Assembly (NCBI GenBank): GCA_017303895.1
Contig: JAFLBF010000009.1
Coordinates: forward strand, 20,544-84,543
DNA from: Bacteroidota bacterium
GTDB taxonomy: Bacteria > Bacteroidota > Bacteroidia > 2-12-FULL-35-15
Direction of reading: 5' to 3'
DNA: 64,000 nucleotides
Below, in pieces: positions 26,851 to 34,702 of the stretch. The position numbers and the translations under genes were made by a program. The notes under the pieces are model-generated. The model saw only the letters and a list, made by a program, of their open reading frames with translations. It was not told the origin of the DNA and did not search any database. How positions within the stretch are numbered: the stretch's first letter is position 1; each line of letters opens with the position of its first letter.

Positions 26851-27165
26851 ATGAAATCGTACCTCATTATTTTTACAATTGTAGCAACACTACTTACATC
26901 ATGTAAAACAAAAGAAGCAACAACATCAAATACTATGGGAAAAACATCAGGAAAAGTATCTCATGAATACAAAGCAGGAGGCTGTTCTGCTGTTATTGTA
27001 ACCAGTGATGGTGTTACCTTGATCCCAAAAGATGCACTTAAAAAAGAATTTGACGTAGATGGCTTAAATGTAACATTTGATTACATAACGCTTAAAATGC
27101 CACAACCGGCAGGTTGTACGACCGGCATACCGGCTGAGATCTCAAATCTTGGAAAAGCAAAATAA
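26851..27165 (+). CDS. Small lipoprotein, first of a duplicated pattern
   Basis: This 104-residue protein has a lipobox (ATLLTSC) followed by KTKEATTS. The mature part includes GGCSAVIVTSDGVTLIPKDA and a PAGCTTGIP motif, with two Cys residues that could pair. I recognise no family. It lies immediately upstream, after a terminator, of a small membrane protein and a TonB-dependent receptor. The lipobox sequence CKTK recurs in the lipoprotein at 33517, which has the same position relative to a related membrane protein, although the mature chains are not obviously alike. Confidence 0.7.
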   Translation: MKSYLIIFTIVATLLTSCKTKEATTSNTMGKTSGKVSHEYKAGGCSAVIVTSDGVTLIPKDALKKEFDVDGLNVTFDYITLKMPQPAGCTTGIPAEISNLGKAK

Positions 27166-27190
27166 AAAATATCTCTTGTTATAACATAAT

Positions 27191-27217
27191 AAATCCCAGC
27201 ATTTGCTGGGATTTTTG
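27191..27217 (+). terminator. Terminator after the small lipoprotein gene
   Basis: AAATCCCAGC and GCTGGGATTT form a stem around a short ATTT loop, then TTTTTG. It separates the lipoprotein gene from the next promoter. Confidence 0.85.
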
Positions 27218-27228
27218 TTATACAACAA

Positions 27229-27260
27229 GTTGTATTAATTAAATCTATTTATTAAATTTG
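27229..27260 (+). promoter_or_regulatory. Promoter of the small membrane protein / TonB receptor run
   Basis: GTTG (27229-27232) and TAAATTTG (27253-27260) are separated by 20 nt. The -7 box is a perfect TAnnTTTG match, and the ATG follows 17 nt later. Confidence 0.55.
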
Positions 27261-27277
27261 TGTAGCACAACAATTCT

Positions 27278-27805
27278 ATGATGAAGTCCGCTATTTCGTT
27301 TTTTCTTCTTACTATATTCCTATTTAACATAGCGGGATATGTTATAGTATTCAAAATTTCTCAAAATCTAATTCGAAAAGAAATAAAGAGAGAAATTAAA
27401 ATGAAACTGAATGAATCTGAATTGCAAAAAATTGTTTTCAATAAAAATGAACTTAGCACAATCAATTGGCTGAAAATCGATAAAGAATTTATTTATGACA
27501 GTGAATTATTTGACATTGTCAAAACAACTGAAACTGCAACGACTATTACTTACTATTGCATTAATGACAAACAGGAGAAACAATTATTTGCAGATTTAGA
27601 TGAACACATTAACCAACATATTGCAACTAATAAAACAAATAAAAAAAACACATTTAAACAATATGATGACAGTAACAAAATTTCATATGAGTTGAAAATT
27701 AAAATTGATTCTAATATTGGCAAGCCAATAGAAAGAGTTTGGTTATACAATTACAATTCAGAATCAATTGTTTTAGCTAAAAACAGCCCTCCTCCTCGAC
27801 TTTAA
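27278..27805 (+). CDS. Small membrane-anchored protein, paralogue A
   Basis: This 175-residue protein has one N-terminal membrane segment (FFLLTIFLFNIAGYVIVFK) followed by a basic, charged stretch, a middle with KNEL, EFIYDSELFDI and YYCINDKQEK, and a low-complexity tail ending SPPPRL. It is clearly related to the protein at 33962, which shares IFLFN, GY, VFK, the KN(E/D)L and (L/Y)YCINDK motifs, an HI stretch and a Pro-rich end. From memory, proteins of this shape often precede TonB-dependent receptors in Bacteroidota, but I know of no assigned function. It is followed 127 bp later by a TonB-dependent receptor. The region is A/T-rich and poor in GATC. Confidence 0.75.
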   Translation: MMKSAISFFLLTIFLFNIAGYVIVFKISQNLIRKEIKREIKMKLNESELQKIVFNKNELSTINWLKIDKEFIYDSELFDIVKTTETATTITYYCINDKQEKQLFADLDEHINQHIATNKTNKKNTFKQYDDSNKISYELKIKIDSNIGKPIERVWLYNYNSESIVLAKNSPPPRL

Positions 27806-27932
27806 TCATACCCTATTTTAGTGCATAAGCATTATATTTCTTTGTTACTCAGCAAAAATGTTGGGAAATATTTCCTTATAAAAGAACAAATAGAATTCTA
27901 TTCGTTTAGTTTTATAAAAAAACCTATTTCAT

Positions 27933-30362
27933 ATGCAAAACCGTATGTTGGCTATTGCGATGATGTTATTTACAATCATCGCAAAAGCTCAAATAGTAAC
28001 TGTAATAGACAAGAATACTCAACAAACAATTCCTGGAGTTGTGGTTTACTCAAATAACCCACAATTATCATCGCAAACAAATGCGAAAGGTCAATTCGAT
28101 TTGTCTGTTTTTAAAGCTGCTGACACTATTAATTTTAAAATAGTGAGTCATATTTTAACATCATATACATATGGTCAAATTGAAGCATTAAAATATAAGG
28201 TCGAGTTGGCGGATAATCCAATTTCTCTATCTGAAGTTGTTGTATCATCTACCAAGTGGGAGCAAAAAAAAATAGAAACGCCCAACAGAATTGTATCAAT
28301 AAACATGAAAGAAGCTGCGTTTCAGAATCCACAAACATCAGCTGATTTACTAGGAATGAGCGGTTATGCTTTCATCCAAAAAAGTCAATTAGGAGGAGGT
28401 TCTCCAATGCTAAGAGGGATGGCAACCAATAGAGTACTACTAGTCATTGATGGAGTAAGAATGAATACAGCCATTTTTAGATCTGGAAACTCACAAAATG
28501 TAATTTCTCTTGACGCAAATGCTATGGAAAGTACAGAAATTTTGTTTGGCCCCGGTTCTGTTATGTATGGAAGTGACGCGGTCGGAGGTGTAATGAGCTT
28601 TACAACCATCCAGCCCAGGCTTTCAGAATCTGAAGATAATAAGCCTTTATTAACAGGAAACGCAATGACTAGAATTTCAACTGCCAACTCTGAAAATACC
28701 GGGCATTTAGACTTTAATGTAGGTTTCAAGAAATTAGCATTAACAACGAGCTTTACATATTCGAAATATGGTGACTTACGCTCAGGTTCTGTTGGTGGTG
28801 CTTCTTATTTCTACCGTAAAAACTACGTTATAACCTATGACGATAGGGATTACATGTTGCCAAACAATGACTCTACACTTCAAGTCGGTTCTAATTATAG
28901 TCAGGTTAATTTTTTGCAAAAAATTCGTTTTCAACCAATCAAGCATTTAGATATTGAATATGGATTTCATTTTTCTGAAACGTCAAAATACAATCGCTAT
29001 GACAGGCTTTATGTGATGCAAACATCTGGTCCATACAAGAACAAATTACGTTGGGCAGAATGGTATTATGGTCCACAAAAATGGCAAATGCACAGAATTG
29101 GTATTACTTATAACAAAAGCAATATTTTATTCGATAAAATGAAACTTATTGCTGCGTATCAATTTTTTGAAGAAAGCAGATATGATCGTGAGTTTATGTT
29201 TAGAGAATTGCGAATGCAAAAAGAAAATGTTGATGCTTACTCATTAAACATTGATTTTGAAAAAAGAGTACTTGAAAAGGTTACTTTATCATACGGATTT
29301 GAATCAGTTTACAATAAAGTATCTTCAGTAGCATCTTTAACACATGTAATTACCGATGAGATCACACCTACTGTTACCCGTTATCCAGATGGTTCAACAT
29401 GGCAATCGAATGGACTGTACCTAACTGCAAAATACCAACCTCATCCAAAATGGACAATTAATGGAGGCTTGCGTTACAATCACTTTTTGATTAAAGCTGA
29501 TTTTGATACAACATTCTTTCCTTTTCCATTTACAAGCACAAAAATGTCAACCGGTTCTTTTAGTGGAAGCTTAGGATTTGTTTATTCACCACAGCCATCT
29601 TGGCAAGTATATGCGAATGGATCAAATGGATTTAGAGCACCTAACATTGATGACATGGGAAAAGTATTTGAATCTGTTCCAGGTTACTTAGTTGTTCCTA
29701 ATCCGGATTTGAAACCAGAACAAGTATACAATGCGGAACTAGGAACTGTAAAAACATTCAGTAGATTCATTAAAGTAGATGCAACCATTTACAATACCTG
29801 GCTAAGAGATGCAATGGTTAGAAAAAATGCTGAATTTAATGGTGATACAACCATTAGATACCTTGGAAACAAAAGCAGGATTCAATCAATACAAAATGTA
29901 GCTAAAATTAATGTATATGGAATTCAAGCGGGTATAGAATTATACTACAAAGGAATCGGTCTTAAAAGCAACATCTCTTATCAAAATGGAAAAGAACAAG
30001 CACCTGATAGTTTGGTCTATTATCCCCTTCGACATGCTGCACCAACTTTTGGAAGTACCCATTTGACCTATGAACATAAAAAATTTAAATTTGATTTATA
30101 TGCTGTTTATAATGCCAAAATGGATTATGAAAATTTGGCACTAACGGAAAGAACAAACGCATCATACGCTCGTGATGAAAAAGGAAATGCGTATGTAAAA
30201 GAATGGTATACTCTAAACTTTAAAGCAGGTTTTTATCCATCCCAATACATAGCATTAACGGCTGGAGTTGAAAATATTACTGATTTAATGTATCGTCCAT
30301 ACTCCTCTGGAATTAATGCACCAGGTAGAAATTTTATTGCATCATTAAGAGCAAAATTTTAA
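27933..30362 (+). CDS. TonB-dependent outer-membrane receptor, heme/metal-receptor-like
   Basis: This 809-residue protein has a signal peptide (MLAIAMMLFTIIAKAQ), a carboxypeptidase-regulatory-like N-terminal domain (about 20-90), a plug domain (about 120-230; SAMM segments such as LLVIDGVRMN and GPGSVMYGSDAVGGVM) and a 22-strand-type barrel. Near residues 567-592 it has GFRAPNIDDMGK and NPDLKPEQVYNAELG, matching the FRAP and NPDL motifs of heme/hemoglobin receptors. The last residues (LRAKF) end in Phe as outer-membrane barrels do. Uptake of heme or another TonB-driven ligand is likely; the exact ligand is not determinable. It sits in a run with secreted RCC1 proteins. Confidence 0.88.
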   Translation: MQNRMLAIAMMLFTIIAKAQIVTVIDKNTQQTIPGVVVYSNNPQLSSQTNAKGQFDLSVFKAADTINFKIVSHILTSYTYGQIEALKYKVELADNPISLSEVVVSSTKWEQKKIETPNRIVSINMKEAAFQNPQTSADLLGMSGYAFIQKSQLGGGSPMLRGMATNRVLLVIDGVRMNTAIFRSGNSQNVISLDANAMESTEILFGPGSVMYGSDAVGGVMSFTTIQPRLSESEDNKPLLTGNAMTRISTANSENTGHLDFNVGFKKLALTTSFTYSKYGDLRSGSVGGASYFYRKNYVITYDDRDYMLPNNDSTLQVGSNYSQVNFLQKIRFQPIKHLDIEYGFHFSETSKYNRYDRLYVMQTSGPYKNKLRWAEWYYGPQKWQMHRIGITYNKSNILFDKMKLIAAYQFFEESRYDREFMFRELRMQKENVDAYSLNIDFEKRVLEKVTLSYGFESVYNKVSSVASLTHVITDEITPTVTRYPDGSTWQSNGLYLTAKYQPHPKWTINGGLRYNHFLIKADFDTTFFPFPFTSTKMSTGSFSGSLGFVYSPQPSWQVYANGSNGFRAPNIDDMGKVFESVPGYLVVPNPDLKPEQVYNAELGTVKTFSRFIKVDATIYNTWLRDAMVRKNAEFNGDTTIRYLGNKSRIQSIQNVAKINVYGIQAGIELYYKGIGLKSNISYQNGKEQAPDSLVYYPLRHAAPTFGSTHLTYEHKKFKFDLYAVYNAKMDYENLALTERTNASYARDEKGNAYVKEWYTLNFKAGFYPSQYIALTAGVENITDLMYRPYSSGINAPGRNFIASLRAKF

Positions 30363-30383
30363 AAACTAACTAAAAAAGACAAA

Positions 30384-31850
30384 ATGAAAAAAAACTTTCA
30401 ACTATTTTCTGTTGTTACAATCCTAGCAGTAATAAGTTTATCAACTAGCGCTAATGCTCAACGCATAGCTGCTGGAGGATGGCATTCTGTAGTAGTTTGT
30501 AACGATAGCACCGTAAAAGCATTTGGCGAAAATGCAACTGGTGAACTAGGAAATGCATCGAATACTGATAGTAATGTTCCAGTAACCGCAATCGGTTTAT
30601 CAAAAATTATTGCCGTTTCAGGTGGTGGTGATCAACTAGAAGCACATTCTATGGCACTCAAAAATGATGGAACCGTTTGGGCTTGGGGTAGTAATTTGTA
30701 TGGTGGCTTAGGTAATGGCAACACAACTAATACTAATACTCCGGGACAGGTTCTATTGCTAACGAATGTAATAGCCATCTCTGCAGGTGGTTGGCATTCA
30801 ACAGCTTTAAAAAGCGATAGTACTGTTTGGACTTGGGGCTGGAACATTGATGGGCAGATTGGAGACGGAACGTTAGTCGACAAAACAATCCCAACAATGG
30901 TACCCGGACTTACTAGCGTAAAAGAAATAGCAGCAGGAACATATCATGTTTTGGCGCTTAAAAGTGATGGAACGGTATGGGCTTGGGGAGATAATGTAAG
31001 TGGTCAAATTGGTGATGGATCTACCACAGATAGAACCTCACCTGTTCAGGTTACAGGCTTAACAAATGTTGCACACATTGCAGCTGGTCGTTTTTTCTCT
31101 TTAGCCGTTAAAACGGATGGTACTGTGTGGACCTGGGGCGAAAATCTTTATGGACAGCTTGGAAATGGGACATTAACAGATAGTCATGTCCCTGTACAAG
31201 TGACAGGATTAACAGGAATAACATCTGCAACTGCAGCTACCGGTGCATTCCATTGCATGGCTGTAAAAAATGACAATACAGTTTGGGCTTGGGGAAGAAA
31301 CACCTATGGAAATTTAGGAGATGGAACAGTCACACACAGATCTACTCCTGTTCAGATGCAAGGAATTTCAGATGTAGTTGGACTGGCTGCCGGAACCAAT
31401 TTTTCTTTATTATTCAAATCAGACGGAACATTTTGGGGCTGTGGAAGAAATGCAAGTGGCCAATTAGGAGATGGCACATTTTTGCAACGCAACACTGTAG
31501 TACAAGCAACTGCAATGTGTCCGATATTGCTACCAGAAGAACCTGTTGGAATTGATGCAGTAGAAAATACAAACATCTCTCAAATAGTTGCATACCCAAA
31601 TCCATCTACAACTGGAGAATTTACAGTAATGATAAAAAATAATTCATTGAATACACAATCTACAAACAAATGTAAAATTGAAATTTACAACATAATTGGC
31701 GAACTCATATTTCAATCTGAATTAAATCAGCAACAACTGAATTCTCCAATTCAAATTGATCTATCTAATAAATCAAATGGTGTTTACTTCTTAAACACAA
31801 TAATTGGTAATACTAAATTCAATCAAAAACTCATTATACAAAATAATTAA
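30384..31850 (+). CDS. Secreted RCC1-repeat propeller with T9SS domain (first copy)
   Basis: This 488-residue protein has a signal peptide (ending SANAQ), about seven RCC1-type repeats of about 50 residues (consensus VWAWG.N..GQLG.GT.....P.Q..GLT.V..IAAG..H..ALK.DGT) forming a seven-bladed propeller, and a type-A sorting domain (VAYPNPSTTGEFTV, NKSNGVYFLNTI). In eukaryotes RCC1 binds chromatin; secreted bacterial RCC1 propellers are of mostly unknown function. It lies 21 bp after the TonB receptor and 11 bp before a paralogue, so the three genes are very likely one operon. Confidence 0.9.
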   Translation: MKKNFQLFSVVTILAVISLSTSANAQRIAAGGWHSVVVCNDSTVKAFGENATGELGNASNTDSNVPVTAIGLSKIIAVSGGGDQLEAHSMALKNDGTVWAWGSNLYGGLGNGNTTNTNTPGQVLLLTNVIAISAGGWHSTALKSDSTVWTWGWNIDGQIGDGTLVDKTIPTMVPGLTSVKEIAAGTYHVLALKSDGTVWAWGDNVSGQIGDGSTTDRTSPVQVTGLTNVAHIAAGRFFSLAVKTDGTVWTWGENLYGQLGNGTLTDSHVPVQVTGLTGITSATAATGAFHCMAVKNDNTVWAWGRNTYGNLGDGTVTHRSTPVQMQGISDVVGLAAGTNFSLLFKSDGTFWGCGRNASGQLGDGTFLQRNTVVQATAMCPILLPEEPVGIDAVENTNISQIVAYPNPSTTGEFTVMIKNNSLNTQSTNKCKIEIYNIIGELIFQSELNQQQLNSPIQIDLSNKSNGVYFLNTIIGNTKFNQKLIIQNN

Positions 31851-31861
31851 TATTCTCAATC

Positions 31862-33307
31862 ATGGTAAATATATACAATAGAAATTTTAATAAGCCGAAC
31901 AGCAGATTAAAATCAATTAAAACAATTTTCATTGCAATTGTTGCAATTATTAGCTCAAATACAAAAAGCTTTTCACAGCAAATTTCAGCAGGATGGTCTC
32001 ATACATTGTATCTATGCAATAATGGCTCTACTGCAAATGCTTGGGGAGCAAATGCATTTGGACAAGTTGGAGATGGCACCACAACTGATAAATCACTACC
32101 CGTATCTGTCAATGGTACTACCAATATAAAAGCAATTCAAGCTGGCTACCAACATACACTTATTCTAAAAAATGATAGTACGGTTGAAGCATGGGGCGAT
32201 AATACAGATGGACAGCTAGGTAATGGGAATAATACAAGTACTACCTCACCTGTGCAAGTCAGTGGTCTTTCTAATGTAATTGCCATTTCTGGTGGCACTG
32301 CAGGGTATCACTCTCTTGCATTGAAATCGGATGGTACCGTTTGGGCTTGGGGAAGAAATACAGATGGCCAATTGGGTGATGGCACCAATGTAAGTAAAAA
32401 TATACCGACTCAAATTACCGCATTAACTGGTATTATTGCAATATCCGGAGGTGAATATCATTCGCTTGCTATCAAAAATGATGGAACTGTGTGGGCTTGG
32501 GGAAGAAATAACAAAGGGCAATTAGGAAATGGGACTACTGTAAGTAGTAACGTTCCTGTTCAAGTTAATACACTTACATCCATTACGGCCATTGCTGCAG
32601 GAAGATACTTCTCTATTGCTCTTAAAAGTGATAGCACAGTTTGGACCTGGGGAGAAAATCTGTACGGACAATTAGGAAATGGTACTACTGTTGACAGCAA
32701 TACACCTGTCCAAGTTTCTGGATTGACTGATGCTACTGCAATTGCTGGTGCGGCATTTCATTGTCTTGTTATAAAAAGTGATAGTACTTTAGTATCATGG
32801 GGAAGAAATACATACGGTAATCTTGGAAATGGAACAACAACCAACAGCTCCACTCCTATTTCTGTAAGCAATCTTACAAGTGTTGTTGCTATTGCTGGTG
32901 GAACAAACTATTCTGTTGCTATGAAAGCGAACGATTCGCTATTCACTTTTGGAAGAAACACAAATGGGCAACTTGGTGATGGTACTACCACTGATCGTTA
33001 TATTCCTACCCCTGTATTATCATTATGCGCTGTTCCAACTGAAATAGCAGAAAATAATTTAACAGACTCAAATATTATTTTTGTTTTCCCTAATCCATCC
33101 TCAAATGGCATCTTTCAACTTATAAGCAACAGCAATAAAATCATTACAATTGAAGTATTTAATATGTTAGGAGAAAAAATCATGAATACCACAAATAATA
33201 ATACACCAACAGATTTAATTGATTTATCAACCCATGCAAATGGTATTTATTTGATGACTATTAAATCCGAAAATAATATAGTTTATCAAAAATTGATCAA
33301 GCAATAA
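31862..33307 (+). CDS. Secreted RCC1-repeat propeller with T9SS domain (second copy)
   Basis: This 481-residue protein is a tandem paralogue of the preceding gene. A signal-like segment ends KSFSQQ after an extended N-terminus; about seven RCC1 repeats follow (WGRNTDGQLGDGT, WGRNNKGQLGNGT, WGENLYGQLGNGT), and the C-terminus is a type-A sorting domain (VFPNPSSNGIFQL, THANGIYLMTI). The two copies have the same repeat order but different sequence in many blades, so the duplication is not recent. A terminator follows. Its function is inferred only from the receptor next door. Confidence 0.9.
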   Translation: MVNIYNRNFNKPNSRLKSIKTIFIAIVAIISSNTKSFSQQISAGWSHTLYLCNNGSTANAWGANAFGQVGDGTTTDKSLPVSVNGTTNIKAIQAGYQHTLILKNDSTVEAWGDNTDGQLGNGNNTSTTSPVQVSGLSNVIAISGGTAGYHSLALKSDGTVWAWGRNTDGQLGDGTNVSKNIPTQITALTGIIAISGGEYHSLAIKNDGTVWAWGRNNKGQLGNGTTVSSNVPVQVNTLTSITAIAAGRYFSIALKSDSTVWTWGENLYGQLGNGTTVDSNTPVQVSGLTDATAIAGAAFHCLVIKSDSTLVSWGRNTYGNLGNGTTTNSSTPISVSNLTSVVAIAGGTNYSVAMKANDSLFTFGRNTNGQLGDGTTTDRYIPTPVLSLCAVPTEIAENNLTDSNIIFVFPNPSSNGIFQLISNSNKIITIEVFNMLGEKIMNTTNNNTPTDLIDLSTHANGIYLMTIKSENNIVYQKLIKQ

Positions 33308-33317
33308 ATTTTCAAAA

Positions 33318-33353
33318 AACACTCAGTGCTTTCACAAATAGGCACTGAGTGTT
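33318..33353 (+). terminator. Hairpin after the second RCC1 gene
   Basis: AACACTCAGTGC and GCACTGAGTGTT form a 12-bp stem with a 12-nt loop. The following sequence is only moderately T-rich, but the position suits a terminator for the TonB receptor/RCC1 run. Confidence 0.7.
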
Positions 33354-33516
33354 ATTATTTAATCTCGAAAAACATAACTTCGTATGAAAAATAAAGAATA
33401 ACAATATATTTTACAAATAAATAAAAATACTTGTTATTTTAGTTTTTTTAATGCAAATTTGAGTAATGTAAACTTGTGCTACCCCCCTACAAGTTTTTTA
33501 AAACACTATTTATTAA

Positions 33517-33960
33517 ATGGTAAGATCATCCTTTATAGGTATGCTAATTGCTGCCTCGTTATTTTTTTCATGCAAAACAAAAAAAAGTGCAACAACAGAA
33601 ATGTATCATTCTAATTCCGAAATAGAAAATGTCATTTTGAAAACAGAATTAAATATTTCTGAAATGAAGTCAAATTATAAAATTGATTCAATTGCAATAA
33701 ACAAAGATATATTGTCTGTTTTTGTAAATTATTCCGGAGGGTGTCAAAAGCATAAATTCGAGTTACTATTCAATGGCATGTATGCAAAATCACTTCCCCC
33801 ACAAGCAACACTGTATTTAAACCATATTAGCAATGATGATTTATGCAAGAAACAAATATTTCAAGAAGTACGTTTTAATATTGCATCTGTTTTAAATGAA
33901 AAATACACAGAAATTTATATAACAGTTGGGGAGTTTAAAATTAAATACACAAAAAAATAG
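33517..33960 (+). CDS. Small lipoprotein, second of the duplicated pattern
   Basis: This 147-residue protein has a lipobox (AASLFFSC) followed by KTKKSATT. The mature chain has NYSGGCQKHKFELLFNG, LPPQATLYLNHI and a second Cys (DDLCKKQ), probably a beta-rich disulfide-bonded domain. It resembles a lipoprotein type that I recall as common in Bacteroidota but without assigned function. It directly adjoins the paralogue B gene of the small membrane protein, repeating the lipoprotein-membrane protein order at 26.9-27.8 kb. Confidence 0.75.
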   Translation: MVRSSFIGMLIAASLFFSCKTKKSATTEMYHSNSEIENVILKTELNISEMKSNYKIDSIAINKDILSVFVNYSGGCQKHKFELLFNGMYAKSLPPQATLYLNHISNDDLCKKQIFQEVRFNIASVLNEKYTEIYITVGEFKIKYTKK

Positions 33961-33961
33961 A

Positions 33962-34504
33962 TTGAAAAAAATAATTGCCATATTTCTTCTTTTCATTTTC
34001 CTATTCAATTCAATAGGATACTATGCTGTTTTTAAATTTTCGGAATACCAAATAAAAAAAACAGCCAAAAGAGCTGTATTTGCTAACCTAGATGATTCAC
34101 AATATGAAATTATTACTATCAATAAAAACGATTTAGATAAAATTGAATTTAAAGACGATGGCAAGGAAATAATCTATAAAGATCAATTATACGACATCGG
34201 AAAAAAAACTGAAACAGAAACAGAAATTGTGTTGTATTGTATAAATGATAAAGATGAAGAAGCACTCATAAGTAGTTTAAAAACACACATAGACAATCAC
34301 ATAGCATTTTTTAAAACTAAAAAAAGCAGTTCTGGCCAGAAAAAAAACAGCGACAGCTCTTCTCTAAAAATTTATTTGAAAAACAAACAAGATTCAAACG
34401 TTTTCCATGAAAATACAGAGCAGAGTTATTCTAAACAAAAGAATATAATTTATATATCTGCACTCAAAGAAATCAGCACACCACCTCCTGAATCAGGCTG
34501 CTAA
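33962..34504 (+). CDS. Small membrane-anchored protein, paralogue B
   Basis: This 180-residue protein begins at a TTG at 33962, one base after the lipoprotein stop; an upstream in-frame TTG at 33926 would overlap that gene and is less likely. An N-terminal membrane segment (IAIFLLFIFLFNSIGYYAVFK) is followed by the same KNDL, EIIYKDQLYDI and LYCINDKDEE order found in the protein at 27278. A Ser/Lys-rich low-complexity stretch precedes the tail STPPPESGC. The two paralogues differ widely in sequence, pointing to an old duplication or separate acquisition. The function is unknown. Confidence 0.75.
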   Translation: MKKIIAIFLLFIFLFNSIGYYAVFKFSEYQIKKTAKRAVFANLDDSQYEIITINKNDLDKIEFKDDGKEIIYKDQLYDIGKKTETETEIVLYCINDKDEEALISSLKTHIDNHIAFFKTKKSSSGQKKNSDSSSLKIYLKNKQDSNVFHENTEQSYSKQKNIIYISALKEISTPPPESGC

Positions 34505-34596
34505 CCCATTTTTTTTAACTAGGTTACATTTACAGAATGTAATAAAAACACTATCCAAGTAATAAATATTGGGTTTGTAGCTATTCCCTCATTTGT

Positions 34597-34655
34597 TATG
34601 CTTGGCATAGAGGCACCCTGCGTTCAGTCGGGGGGCTGGACGCAGTTTGTGTGCC
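34597..34655. other. G-rich double hairpin, candidate structured RNA or REP-like element
   Basis: In an A/T-rich gap there is a short G/C-rich block. TATGC-TTG-GCATA forms a small hairpin. Next, GGCAC (34612-34616) can pair with GTGCC (34651-34655), enclosing a 12-bp stem (34618-34629 with 34634-34645, two G-T pairs) closed by a GGGG loop. There is no T-tract on the plus strand, so it is not a plain terminator. It lies about 50 nt upstream of a secreted protease gene. It could be a leader RNA structure, an intergenic repeat, or the foot of a mobile element; the strand is not determinable. Confidence 0.4.
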
Positions 34656-34702
34656 GCTAAACGCTCTCTAAACTAACAAATTTAAACTTAAAACCAAAAA
34701 AA

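Noticed and set aside
27821..28057. 78-residue frame overlapping the start of the TonB receptor
   Set aside because: It overlaps the receptor's signal peptide in another frame and has no support.
33926..33961. Upstream extension of the IFLFN paralogue B
   Set aside because: It overlaps the 3' end of the lipoprotein gene; the TTG at 33962 directly precedes the conserved hydrophobic segment.
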